This document shows, in pieces, positions 36,336 through 48,454 of a stretch of 64,000 nt of DNA. The first letter of the stretch is position 1, and each line of letters starts with the position of its first letter. The notes under the pieces were generated by a model. It saw only the letters and a list, made by a program, of their open reading frames with translations. It was not told the origin of the DNA and made no database searches. Where the stretch lies: contig NC_060896.1 of the NCBI RefSeq assembly GCF_014805685.1, forward strand, positions 9,237,389-9,301,388, given 5' to 3'. The stretch is from Silurus meridionalis (taxonomy: Eukaryota; Chordata; Actinopteri; Siluriformes; Siluridae). The position numbers and the translations under genes were made by a program.

Positions 36336-36450
36336 AACTGCTCAGTTGAGGGTTAAAGACCCTTCTTAAGTTGCAGTTGGTGGTGCTGGAATTTGAACAT
36401 CCTTCTGAATAGAATTCCAACAACTTAACTACTGATCTACCACTTCTCAG
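36336..36450 (-). repeat. Teleost SINE/LINE-tail fragment
   Basis: Shares CTCAGTTGAGGGTTAAAGAC, GTTGGTGGTGCTGGAATTTG and TTAACTACTGATCTACCACT with the copy at 25918-26100. Diverged. Confidence 0.5.
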
Positions 36451-36553
36451 TAAAGGGCAAACCATTAAGATCACCTATTCTTGTGCAGATTCCAACTAAT
36501 CATTTCTGATACACACTCTACAGTATATATTATTATCTGTTGTCTATACCAGG

Positions 36554-36572
36554 AAAAAAAAAAAAAAAAAAA
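36554..36572. repeat. Poly(A) run
   Basis: A19 run followed by G/A-rich sequence. Confidence 0.85.
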
Positions 36573-36915
36573 GAAGGAGGAGAAAATATGGGGAGCAAAA
36601 AGAGAAGAAGCAACAGAATTAATCTTGGAGCTGCTAGAGAGACAAAGAATGCAGTACAGCCCAGTGAATATTGATGCATTCCTGTTTCAATAGCCTGAGC
36701 CAGTTCACTGAAGCAGGCCTCAATGTCGCTATTCACAGGGCAGCAGGACACTATGATGTCACCTATTTGAGCAATTAATTAAAGTGGGCACTGTAACTAG
36801 GCCTGATTCTCTTCATTACTGTTAGCCATCCATATGAGGAGGTCTCCAATAGTGAAATACCCTTCAGGTCTGCCCTAAATGCATGAAAAATAGGTGTTTA
36901 TTCAGAGTCAGTGAG

Positions 36916-36917
<2 letters not shown>

Positions 36918-36949
<32 letters not shown>
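36918..36949. repeat. (GT)n microsatellite
   Basis: About 16 GT units. Confidence 0.93.
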
Positions 36950-36951
<2 letters not shown>

Positions 36952-37205
36952 TTTGCTCTTTCCAGTATAGAGAATGCAGAGCTAAATTTAAAACATACCC
37001 ATGTGTATGTCCCTAAGGAAAGCCAGAAAAGTCATATGCACATATGTATAATGTAATTGTAATGTAAGTGTGTTTGTAGTTAGGCTGAAGTTTTCTTTTC
37101 CAGAAGTATGTATTTATGTTGTTCAAAACTTGCTTTTACTAAAAAAACATTGCACTTTGAAGTGAAAATTTTGTCAAATTTGTGATGCATTACAAGCTCG
37201 GGAAG

Positions 37206-37335
37206 TGGTAGCAAGGTGGTCAAGACATTGGAATTCTGATTAGAAGATCATGGGTTCAAATCCTAGCACCACCAAGCTGCCACTGCTGGGCCCTTGAGCA
37301 AGGCCCTTGATCTTCAGTTGCTCAGCTGTATTAGA
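37206..37335 (+). repeat. SINE-like fragment
   Basis: GGTAGCAAGGTGGTCAAGAC, ATGGGTTCAAATCCTAGCAC and CTGGGCCCTTGAGCAAGGCC give an A/B-box-like head and the conserved GCCCTTGAGCAAGGC block. Confidence 0.6.
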
Positions 37336-37525
37336 TAGATTTTGCTATCAAATATGTAAAACCAAGATTCGCTTATTTCAGAAAATCAAAACAGCTTTAA
37401 TGGTACAGATCAAGTTTTTACAAGATATTCAGTTTGGTATGTTACTTGTTCAATTCAACAGTTGATCAGAATTGCTGCATGCCTTAAATTAACATTGAAA
37501 TAATATAAAACAGAAGTATAGACAG

Positions 37526-38163
37526 TACCGTATTTTTCGGACTATAAGCCGCTACTTTTTTCCCACGCTTTGAACCCAGCGGTTTAAACAACGAAGCGGC
37601 TAATTTATGATTTTTTTCCTGGATTTTTCCCGGTTTCACAAACTTCAAGCCAAAAAACTGAACCCCATAACATTAGACCAATTAAATTTCCAAACGGAAA
37701 CGAAAAAACGCACCTCACCAGTGTCCTGAGCTGCACGGCATCGGGAGAAAAAACTTCCATCGGGTGATTTTTAAACGCATGACAATGCCAAAAGATAAAC
37801 TCCAGAGAAAAATAGTTGTGAAAGGAAGGAGGAAGACATTGAACAATGACTTTCTTGGTCGGCTACTGTTTAGATACAAGTCGTTGTAACGCGTTGAGTC
37901 TGGGTGAAGGGAGAGCTCGCTTCTGGCATGCTATTCCCAAAATACCGCTTTGCTCCTAAAGAAAGCGCAACATATTTCACCCGTTACACCGCGTGTAACG
38001 TGTCTTTCGTTAAAGCCTGTGTAAAGTACATTAGTGTAGACACCTTATAGATTTATAGGCTTATAGACAGGTGCGGCTTATTTTTGTTAAAAATAAAAAT
38101 ATTTGTAAAATTCAGGGGTGCGGCTTATATATGGGTGCGCTTTATAGTCCAGAAATTACGGTA
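37526..38163 (+). mobile_element. MITE family 2, copy with both ends
   Basis: Left end TACCGTATTTTTCGGACTAT; right end reversed TACCGTAATTTCTGGACTAT. If the outer TA is the target duplication, the element is CCGTA...TACGG, consistent with Tc1/mariner-like insertion. Relative to 13248-13973 it lacks about 200 bp inside and has a partial internal duplication of the GGTGCGGCTTAT block. Non-coding. Confidence 0.75.
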
Positions 38164-38822
38164 TGTAGAATTCAGACATATAATTTACTACAGCATTTTG
38201 GACTCTTTTATAAACACAATAAGAAAGTTTTTTACAATGAGTTTTTTTTTTTAAGATTATGAAAAAATATATATAGGATTTATCAGGCAGATAAATATGT
38301 TAAAACATGCAATATGTTGTGCAGACTGGGTAAATAGTCAGGCCCTCTGGCTGAGGTGTTTTTATCCCCTGCTGAGCTCTGCTTTAGCTCCTCTACACTT
38401 ATTGTCTCTGAATTATGACATTGTTTTGTGTCCTGCTTTTCCCTGGGTGCTGGAGTTGTGGCTGGTCTGGGCCAGATTCACACCCACATGATTGTTCCAG
38501 CTCTGACTGAAATCATGTGTTCAGTCAGGGAAATACACTGTGACATCTACTGTTGGAGAGTTAAGCCTTCATTTTTTCCCCCAACTTAGAGGCAGAGGTA
38601 CAAGCACAATGGGAGTGGGATAATTAATAGTGCAGTTCCATGGCTTGGGGCCTGAATAACTGTTGTATAGTAATAAAGCAGGAGGACTACAAATGACCTG
38701 AAGATAAGGTTGAATTTTTAGAGCTCTAGTCAGGCATAACAGTAAACCAAACAAAAGTGATCTCTTGTTGCATTGCTTACCTCATGTGTTCATAAAGATT
38801 TCTCTCGAAGAAGCGAATTGGG
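38164..38822. other. Intergenic DNA, nothing recognised
   Basis: No coding or repeat signal identified. Confidence 0.45.
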
Positions 38823-38888
38823 ATGCTTGTTCAGTCACTTGTCACCTTGCGATTCGACTACTGCTGCTGGCTTCAAGCTGATCTTCCT
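38823..38888 (+). pseudogene. LINE reverse transcriptase fragment (L2-like)
   Basis: Translates as MLVQSLVTLRFDYCCWLQ then ADLP, close to the LV-SRLDYCN-LLAGLP segment near the C-terminal end of L2-type reverse transcriptases. Only about 22 codons remain before a stop. Confidence 0.6.
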
Positions 38889-39599
38889 TGACACACCATC
38901 TGTCCCTAATAACTAAAACAGAATACAGCTAAATTACTTGTTTTCAATTTTCTGAAATTACCCAGTGTCACCACTGTAGTGTTCCCTCTGATGATTTCCT
39001 GTAGTGGCCCACATCAAATTTCAAACACTTCTGCTTGCCTGGAAGAGATAGAAAACATATATTAATCTGATCAATATAAAATACATACAAAAACAGTACA
39101 AATTCTGACATACAGTCTATTCTACGTGACAGGTTCACAGGGTTGATACTATTCAGTAGGTAAGAATTGGGTCTATAATCCAATGGGGCAATAAATAAAT
39201 AAACAATTAGATATGAAGCTTGTGAGAAAAGAAAGCACTAAATAATAAATGCTGTGTGATTTATAAGTTTTTTTGTTTTCTTATGGTCAAGGTTGCAATG
39301 CTGTAAATTGCTAAAATTGCTAAAAAAAATGTTTTTTATATTTTGGAAAGGAAAAAAGTTCAGATAAATTGCTGAGGAAATCAAGCCGGTACACATAAAA
39401 ATAATAAGCGAGAACAATGCATTAAAAGAGCAGTCAAGGTTTTGTGCACGGAAACGATGTAGCTGAGTTTGAGGAACTGTAAGAAGCAGAATTCAAAATC
39501 TACAACATGCTGACAAAACCTTCACTATATATTTTTATTTTTTAGAGGCACAGTTGTACATATAATTTTTTTTTATTCCATGCCTGCTCTGAATACAGA

Positions 39600-39992
39600 T
39601 ACAGAGAGTGCCACTGTATTGTCTACAAAGCCAAAGACATATGAAATCCACCATCCCTCAAGACACCAGGAAGACATTCATCAAGATTCTTCTCTGAACT
39701 GACAGCCAGGTGGTGGAATGAACTTCCTCTGAACAGCTAAGGCACTGTCTTTTCAACCACTGAAGTCTTACCATTTCACCAAGCGCTAAAAGTAAATAAT
39801 AAATAAGCTGATCTTCTACTGTTTTTGTTGCTTTACTACCTCGTTATACTAAATCCTCTCTAAGAGTAGTTTAAGAATATTTTTCAATCCTGATCTATTT
39901 GCGCTAGCTTGAAGATATGTTTTTGATGGAGACTACAAAGCACTCCTGTAAGTCTCTCTGGATAAGGACGTCTGCCAAATGCTGTACATGAT
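39600..39992 (+). pseudogene. LINE 3' end remnant
   Basis: A frame containing SELTARWWNELPLNS resembles the WNELP segment at the C-terminus of fish LINE ORFs. The DNA then continues through ACTACAAAGCACTCCTGTAA and GTCTCTCTGGATAAGGACGT to CTGCCAAATGCTGTA, the usual 3' tail. Confidence 0.6.
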
Positions 39993-42900
39993 CTACAAGC
40001 TTGGACTGATCAGCACTGACTATTCGTAGTCATATTGTAAAGCAAAGGTTATGGGTCATTAAGAAAACCAACACGTGTTCAAGACCTGTGTGTACAAAAT
40101 AATTTCGAACCATCGTCTGAAAAATATGAGACATTACTTCTCCAGCTTATTTTGTTGTGGCTAATGGTGAACAGCCGTAAGGGAGGCGACTCTCTCATTT
40201 GTCAAATGCATGAAACTGGAAACAGCTTTCTCAGCAGGTCTGTATCAGGTGGATGCTATTAAAACCCATTCTCGTTTTTTTCCCTTTTCTTAGCATCGAA
40301 GTGGTAATAGAAGAGGACTGGTCACTGATGGTTAGATTGAGTGAATGGTTATAGTAGTGTTTTCATCATCATGAGAATGGGAGCAGTGACACAGTCATTA
40401 ATAATGCTCACGCCCTGTATAATTCACCATACTGCCGTTGGTGTTGCAAGTGCTGTGCTGTTAAATAGGTAACAAAAGAGGCTGTGTGGTTTAATGCAGT
40501 TATATTAGCTTCTTACAATCACGCTGAGTGGATTTACAGATTGCATATTGCTTTTTAGCACTATATAAACGGACAAGCAATAAACACTCCAAAACCTTAA
40601 TAGTGCACATTGAAACAGGGTTTATGAGAAGAGAATTAAGCAATTTCTTTTGTAATAATGCCAGGGATTTTTAAGTGCCTGGCCCCCTTCCAGCGCTAAA
40701 CGGGGAGCAGTGAAGCGAAGTGCTTCAAGTTAAAAAATGAGGTGACCTTTAAAGAGAAGAGTTTAAGAACTGTGGTGTTGTTAATGTACATTCCTGTAGT
40801 GAGAAAATTTAATGATGCAATTTCCCAAGCACATGCAATTATTTAAAAGCAAGAAGCTTTCTATTTAATTAAAAAACACTACTACAAGTGGCATATATTT
40901 GAGTTCATTACTCAATGGGGTACATTTATTTCACTCTGGGAGACATGCTGTTCCTCAGACCATGCTGGAGACAGAAATTCAACCCATTTCAACCTTTTAG
41001 GCAGAACAATCAATATACTATTATTTTTCCAAATGACCACATAGTGATCAGCTCATCATAACCTAAAAAAAAATATCTTAAAAAACAATCACAAGCTCTT
41101 GTAATAAATTTTAAAATCAAACCCAAAAAGAAATTTGACAAGCCTGGATTCCATGAGTCATGAATAAATCGCCGGAGAATCCACATCCACAACAGAAGGT
41201 TCACAGTGATCCAATCATCAGGGTCTGTAATGGAGAAGGAGCGAGTTTTCAGTTTGGGCCATATCCATTTGAGTCACTCTCGATTATATAAACTGAGTCA
41301 ATGTGTGTCATGCCCATAAAGCTCAAAGAATCAGTATTTTCCGCTTCACTACCTGCACCTGCACACATTTGCTACGCTTTAGGAGAGGTCAAGGTTGTTT
41401 CCAGAAAAGGTGGGAAGACCTGAAAGCTCTGATTTCTCGCGGGGGAGAGATGACGGAAAGTAATACATGGGAAACATAGGAAGCAACAAAACAATGAAAA
41501 TCAGATGGTTTGCATAACCTGTGTCAGAACAACAAATTTCTTCCCTCAATAGTGTTTGGGGCTCATGGTCACGTTCAAGGAAATACATGGCCAAGTCTTA
41601 AATAAGAGTCATGAACAGATGTTTGACTCTCAGAGTAATAGACCTGTTAAATAAACAGTTTTATTATCCAAAAATAAAAAAAAATAAAAACTCTTCGAAA
41701 AGGTGCTGTTTACATTTCCTTTAAATGTATTTATTGTGCCAGGTTCCCATATGGTTAATTTATTTTTACTTGTGAAATCTTTTACAAATCCTATCCATTT
41801 TCATGATTCATTAACTTTTAAATCATTTTTCATCATAAACAATTACCTTCTGTGTTTTTTTTTTTTTTTATATAATTACACAAAATCTTTTTAATTTCTA
41901 AATAGTTTTTTTTTACATGGTTTATTTATCATGCTTTATTAATTTTCAGCTAATTTTTCAACTGTATCCTTTTTTTTGGTTCATCTACAGCAAATGCTTT
42001 ATCCTGATCATTGTTATTGTAGATCTGAAGCATATTCCATGAACATCCCATGTTCACAAAATGAGAATACAGTCTGCTTTACACATTCATTCATACTAAG
42101 TAACAATTTATACATTTAATTCCTTTAATGGCATGTTTTTAAGAGGTAGAAGGAAACCAGAGAAGCAAAACTCTTTTTTCTATATTTTGCTTACAACCCA
42201 GAAAAATCCAATACAGACATAAGGAGAACATGTGCAACTCCACTTAATGTAGACTGTAATCAGAGCTCAACACTGAAGCAGAGACACTATACTATACTCA
42301 CTGCACCACTGTGCCACTGTTGTGTGCAATTGTACTGGATTATAAATCATTTTACATTTTGAATGATTTCTTAGATACCTTAAAAATGATAACATGAACA
42401 CTGGAACCTGCTTTATTAGCCTTGGCAACAGGATAGTGCTTCATTAATATCCCAGCATGAATAAAACATTATTCTAAATCCAAATGTCTACCCTCTCGTT
42501 TGTATTCAAAAAACGTTTTCTTTTTTCTTTTTTTTTGGTGAGTTTTATCTGGCACAAGAACGAGTTCACATGCAATAACAAGAGCCTCAAAAGATTCATA
42601 TACTTAAACTTCTCTTTTAAGTATGTATTTGGATAAGATGTTAGATTAGATTTAGGAGCAGACTGTTATCATCCTAAACTGCTTTATTCATTCTTTCTCA
42701 TTCCTTCTTTCCCTTCTGGCTGTCTTCCGTCAGTCGGCTCTTTGATTGTTTATTTATTCCATTGATTCCTGATACTTTTGCGGACTTACATTCCCTCGAT
42801 CTCCTGAATATTTTAAGCCGTTGTCCTGCTTATGTTATTCCAATGAAGGATTGTGGTTTTCTCCAGACACAGATAAGACAGGGTCAATAAACTGTCGCTA

Positions 42901-45699
42901 AGAGGCTTGGATGGCAGGCTGAATCCGGATTCGTTTACATCCAGCCACCTCTGCTTATCTAATTTACATAATAAAATGATCCTGCCCAAGTATTTCCACC
43001 GTATAGGGAATGCTGCAAAAGATGAATAGTCTTACATCGTTAATGTCAGCGTAAACATGCGCTTATTTAATCTGTCCCACTCTACGTTGGTTCAGCAGAT
43101 ATACAAATGAAATTTGGTCTGCAGGAAATTTCATTTCTTCAGTTCATCGTGAACCTGTGAGTGATGGGCAAGCTGTTGCTGATCTCGGTGCTGTGCTCAG
43201 AGCTGTTTTCTGAACACATTGTACTGGAGAATACCACAGATAACATGAACACTCTAGTCTTTGACAAGGTTTAGAGACAATGTTGATGAAGTGGTGGCCT
43301 GGCTGTTTTGCCAAATGGCAGCCTAATACATTTTTTTTTAAAGCATATAGGAAAACTAGCACACTCTCTCAAGCCTCTGTGTTCTAGTTTTCATAGCAGC
43401 CTCTAGTTAACGCTGCATTGGTGTAATTGTTCCCAATGGTAAACTCTACCTTTTATGATCTGTCAAATGTAGTTAGTTCAAACAAAACCATGTGGATAAT
43501 GTGCAAGATAAGGATTATTTTTAAATGCAAAGGTCCTCTTGCCTGCACAACTGAGCAGTTTTTTTTTCAGGACGGAGATATTTCTGCAGCACCCTATTAT
43601 TCATAGCATATTATTCGACCCAGTTGAGAGCTAAATTGCCTTGAAGAATTTGGACATTATCATGTGTTGGCAAGGGTACGATCCCATCCTGTGGCTTTTC
43701 ATACCGGTCTGAAACCCCCCCAAAAATGCATTAGTCACAAAAAAAAGTGATGTGCATTGTTTTCTTTATCGACACACGGCCAAATCCTGAAATAAAAGTA
43801 CAGTAAAGGCAACGAAACTGTTTCTGGCTTCAGGTTTTTTAATGAAAGTTCCTGCTGGGAGAGGTGCAGCAGCACTGGGTTGTGGTAAGTTTCGTGCCAT
43901 TTTGAAGCCAAGAAGCGTGTGATGGGAATCCCAGCTGATTTGAACTAACGCGTCTGGCAGAAAGCTGAATCATCCTTTAAAGCTCAGACGCAAGTTTATG
44001 CTTGCCACTCCTCGCAACTCGAAACCCACTTACAGCAGACAGCATGTAGAACAGCCATACAGCCATTCCTTAAAAAAAAACAGCATTTACTCTGAAAGTA
44101 AAGAAGCTGCCCAAGACTGAGATGTTTAAGATTAAGAATTATGTGAGGTATGAATACCATAAAACACCCAGGCAGCTCAATTTATCAAAATCTGTACATA
44201 ATAATACTGCAGTATGAAAAATGAGCTTATAAATGTTCACTACAGTTTTTCTAGTGTTATGAGTATGTGCCAAACATTTAAAAATTTTGTTCATTTATAT
44301 CTGTCACAAACTTATCTACGAATGAAATTGACACTGAGGTTTCGTTTTAAAAGCCCAGGAAGGAAGCTGGAGATGGAAGCAGTGTACATGAACTTCTTGA
44401 GACAGGATATGGGAGAATTCTTTAAAGGCATGGAGATTTTAACGGGGGATCTTATCCTCTTTGGGTTCTGCCGTGGGAAGTTGGGTTAGAAGATCAAATG
44501 CACACTTGTGTTTTAAGTAGTGACATAATTTAGATGACCATTTCCAATTGTTTTGAACATTATCATAAAATACCGTTTTTTTTTTTTAAATAAAGCAATG
44601 CTGAAACCACACTTGACCTACAAGTTCTTTCACAAATAAAAGAGTATCATATTGTTACTTATTTTGACGTCAGATTCCTATAAGAATAAGGACAATTTTT
44701 TTTATGCAAAATAAATATATTTTTTGTATAAGAAGTATTTTTTTATTTAGATTTGAATCTACCCAATGACTTCATACTTTATGTACCCAAATTCTATAGG
44801 AGCCAATGAATTGAAGACCTGGTTTTCTAGTATCTAGTATTTTTGGCAGAAATAAGCCCTGCACAGTCTTGGAAAAATTGTGGTATACAAGCTATTACAG
44901 TATAAAGCGCATGCATGTCGGACAAGTACATATTCTGTTGGGTATCTTTCAGTATGAGTATGATAATGCCAGTCATCTCAACAGAGTGGCAGGTAATGTC
45001 AGCGTCGTCTAAAGTAAGGAATAAACTGTGTGTTCTGTTAAAAATGCTCAGTAAGAATGTGGTGTGACAGTGAAATGTTATGATCCCAAGGGCTATCAAA
45101 AAGGAAAGAAGAGCACATCCCGAAATGTTTTAGACCTCATACAGTTCATCAATTTGACAAAGCAAAAAAAAGCAAAAAAAAAAAAAACTAAAAATCTTAC
45201 AAACACATTGTACAGTATTTATAATTTCCCATTTATAGTTAGATTTATTATAGGAGAAATTAATTAGTTCCTGTTATCACTTTATAGCAGCTGTTTCCCA
45301 CCTCAGTATTTTATTTTTCTTGGAGTTAAGAAGTAAAAAGCAAAAAAATGTATTAAAAGTACAAAACTGTTTAAGGAAACAAAGAAACAGCAGACTATGC
45401 AGTGTTTCAAAGTGCTAATAGAGACTCCTTTTAAAAATGAGAAATGAATGTTTTTAAAGAAATTATCGATAATTACACATTCATTACAGCTTTTTCATAG
45501 CTTGTATTATTGGTGTTATGTTAAACATTTACTGTAGAGTTGAAAAATATTTCATTGGGGGTATAAAAACCTAAAAGCAACCTCCACCTTGGTACACTAC
45601 CATGTGGCCTTTTCAATATAATCATTTAATTTAAATGTTTTAAAGTTACTTAAGAAACTATAAGGTAATAGATTTGCCTGATGAATAAAGACAATGAGA
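39993..45699. other. Intergenic DNA, no gene recognised
   Basis: 5.7 kb without an identified element. 43850-44030 and 44330-44500 are of complex composition; the latter is open for 91 codons on the plus strand but has no domain or splice sites I trust. Confidence 0.4.
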
Positions 45700-45945
45700 A
45701 AGAGAGAGGGTTGGATGGTGTGGAGATGGTAAAGCAGGAAGTGTATAGGATTAGTAGGGAGGAAGTGAGAGCAGCGATTAAGAGGATGATGAGTGCAAAG
45801 TAAGACAGAGTACATGTGTGTGAATGAGAGGGAGGGCAGTGGAGGGGTGCAGTTGCAGGGAGAAGAGGTGGAGAAGGTGGAGGAGTTCAGGTACAAAGTA
45901 CAAAGTAATGGAGAGTGTGTTAGAGTGAAAGGGAACGTGTGTAGG
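45700..45945 (+). pseudogene. LINE reverse transcriptase fragment, internally deleted
   Basis: One part reads MVKQEVYRISREEVRAAIKR, typical of the region just before the RT core in fish non-LTR elements; after a stop and a deletion it resumes TEYMCVNEREGSGGVQLQGE, then EVEKVEEFRYKVQSNGEC, typical of the region after the RT core. The YADD-bearing centre is missing. RTE/Rex3-like origin is suspected. Confidence 0.65.
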
Positions 45946-47440
45946 ACTCAATTAACACAATTCAACAAGTCTCCTTTAACATACTATACATCATCTTTTG
46001 CAGAAGTATTAACATTAATTCAATAAAATGCATTATAGTTTTCCCAGGGATTTGAAATGAAGGCAAATTGTGTGTTTTTGTGCAAATTCTGAAAAAAACC
46101 TTAACAACAATTTTGAACTGTTTAAGATGACCTTTCCTTGCAATGTCCATCTTTTTTCTCGAAAAGTCCATCTTGAGAATAGCCTTGTAAGTGTATCTGC
46201 AACCAAATCATTTGAGCAATTAAATCTACACAATAATATTTTTTGCTTGTACAATTTCCTACAGATGCGGTTTGCAAGCCCTGACTAGTGCACTCTCTGA
46301 CCATCCAATCAAACGGCATGAAAATGGCAAACTCGAAAAATGATTGTTTAATCAGCTTAATTCGAATGTATTTTATTCTACAAACATCCTCACTGTTCAT
46401 TCTGAATGCTTAAAAGCAGATTTCTTTGACCCTGGCATATCTTGATGGCTGAAATATGATTGGATAAAAACTCTAATATAAACATTCTTTACTGGAAGCA
46501 GAGCAAAGCTATGATATGAAGAAAACAGACTATTGGCATTCATCTAATACATATTCATAGTAAAATATATTTTTTTAGGTAAGTCAGTGATTCTGTGTAG
46601 CCTTCTTTGCTGGAGCTGTTGAATCACCACTGCTTATACGATAGCTTTAAAAAATAAATGAAATGAGGGCTAGCACAAAGAGACAGCACCAAACAAAGGC
46701 AGCAAGACAGAGAGAAAAAAGTGGTTTGATAAGGTGAGCAGGTCTCTGACATTAGCAGCAGGTGCTGAAGGTAATGATGTGGTGTGGGAGAGGAGTGAGC
46801 AATGTGCCCTGAATCTTAAGATCAGTCTGACACAGCTTGAAGAGACAACGCCTAAAATAGTCCTGACATTTCTCTGTTTTATTTTTAAAATTGAGTGAAT
46901 TAGAGAAAGTGTGAAAGGCACAGAGAGAAAGACAGAATGCTGCTTTGCCACAGAAGAAGTCAATAGTTCCAACAGGAAATGATTAGCAAGTGCACTTTTT
47001 GCACTTTTCTTGGGCAGCTATTAAATCAGATACTATGCAGCATTAAGCTGCACTGAACTTCTCTTATAACCGGTGACTTACAACTGAATCTCTTGAAAGC
47101 TTTTTTACTAGAAGAATTACTAGGAGAAAAAATAAGCATAGAAGCTTTCCTCTGCCTTATGATTTTGTTCATACAGCTCTTTACATCAGTTCATTTTTCT
47201 ATTTAAAAAAAAATATAATTTCATATTGTTTGTATGGACACTTATTTGTCCTAATTCTTGATTCATATCAGGTGAATGTTCAGATTATTTGTAAACAATG
47301 TATTAGTGTGTAAAACTACAAAATAGCTGCTCTGCAGATTCAGTAATTTATTTTTAGTGTACAGGCTGGAGTGTGTAGGCCAGCTTTACTGTTTGAATTC
47401 TAATGGGACAGAGCCATGCCCTGCATATTAATGAGATTTC
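45946..47440. other. Intergenic DNA, nothing recognised
   Basis: No supportable gene or repeat family. Confidence 0.45.
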
Positions 47441-47478
47441 TGTGTGTGTGTGTGTTTGTGTGTATGTTTGTGTGTGTG

Positions 47479-47532
<54 letters not shown>

Positions 47533-47537
47533 TGTGT
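47441..47537. repeat. (TG)n tract with interruptions
   Basis: About 97 bp of TG with a few T and C breaks near the left; followed by a pyrimidine-rich stretch to 47600. Confidence 0.95.
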
Positions 47538-47671
47538 CTCTCTTGTTATCTCTGTCTGTCTCTCTCCTCTTCTACCCCTTTCTTTCTTTTTACTCACTTT
47601 CTTCCTGCTGTGAGGTGACAACAATGACAGTGGCACTGACAGTGAGCTTAGTCACTGGCACATTGAAATAC

Positions 47672-47673
<2 letters not shown>

Positions 47674-47732
<59 letters not shown>
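47674..47732. repeat. (TG)n tract, about 29 units
   Basis: Uninterrupted TG repeat, 136 bp from the preceding TG tract. Confidence 0.95.
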
Positions 47733-47733
<1 letters not shown>

Positions 47734-48246
47734 GGAGGGTGGGTGATATAAGTATATATTTAGACATACTGTATGTTATACACACACGTAGTGAAAAAAG
47801 ATGATAAAAGACTTCTTTCCAAAATGTCATGTTTCTGACATTGGATTAAGATTTCACATGATTTACATCATTTTTATACTCCTGAGCCCTGATCTTGAGT
47901 GGGGTCAAGCTAGAAAAGACTATTTCATTTGCATTAGGAATGTTTTATCGGATTATGAATAAAGAGGATCGTTTTATATGGATTTGCAGTGGCAGTATCC
48001 TCTGTGATATATAGAAGGCCATTTGTCATGACATTATATCAGAAACTGCATAGGATTATTTCTAGTGCCATTTTGGAAATACTGATTGTAAACTTTATGT
48101 GTTTAGTTAATTTATGTGGTTTTACTGGTTTGGTAAATGCTTTGGATATAATAAATGTATATTGCATATCAGATTTCTCACAATCACATTTGTAGACTTA
48201 GTAGAGGTTGTGATGTAGTGATGTCTTGGTTAAAGAACTTTTCAAT

Positions 48247-48330
48247 GTCAAATCAAATCAAATTTTATTTGTCACACTCAGGAATGATCTGGCAATGCTG
48301 TGCTTAGGAGATGAAGGCTGATTCTTGCCA
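48247..48330 (-). repeat. Teleost repeat tail (TCAAATCAAATCAAATTTTAT)
   Basis: Three TCAAA units followed by TTTTATTTGTCACA, the reverse of a common fish retroposon 3' tail. Confidence 0.5.
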
Positions 48331-48371
48331 ATAACATTTTAGAGATATTTGGAATACACTTATTCAGTTAA

Positions 48372-48376
<5 letters not shown>

Positions 48377-48451
<75 letters not shown>
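48377..48451. repeat. (AT)n microsatellite, about 75 bp
   Basis: Perfect TA alternation. Confidence 0.95.

Positions 48452-48454
<3 letters not shown>

Noticed and set aside
44214..44489. 91-codon plus-strand ORF
   Set aside because: No family recognised and no splice or promoter evidence.
47416..47746. Cys-Val repeat frames and their His-Thr counterparts
   Set aside because: Translation of the TG tracts.
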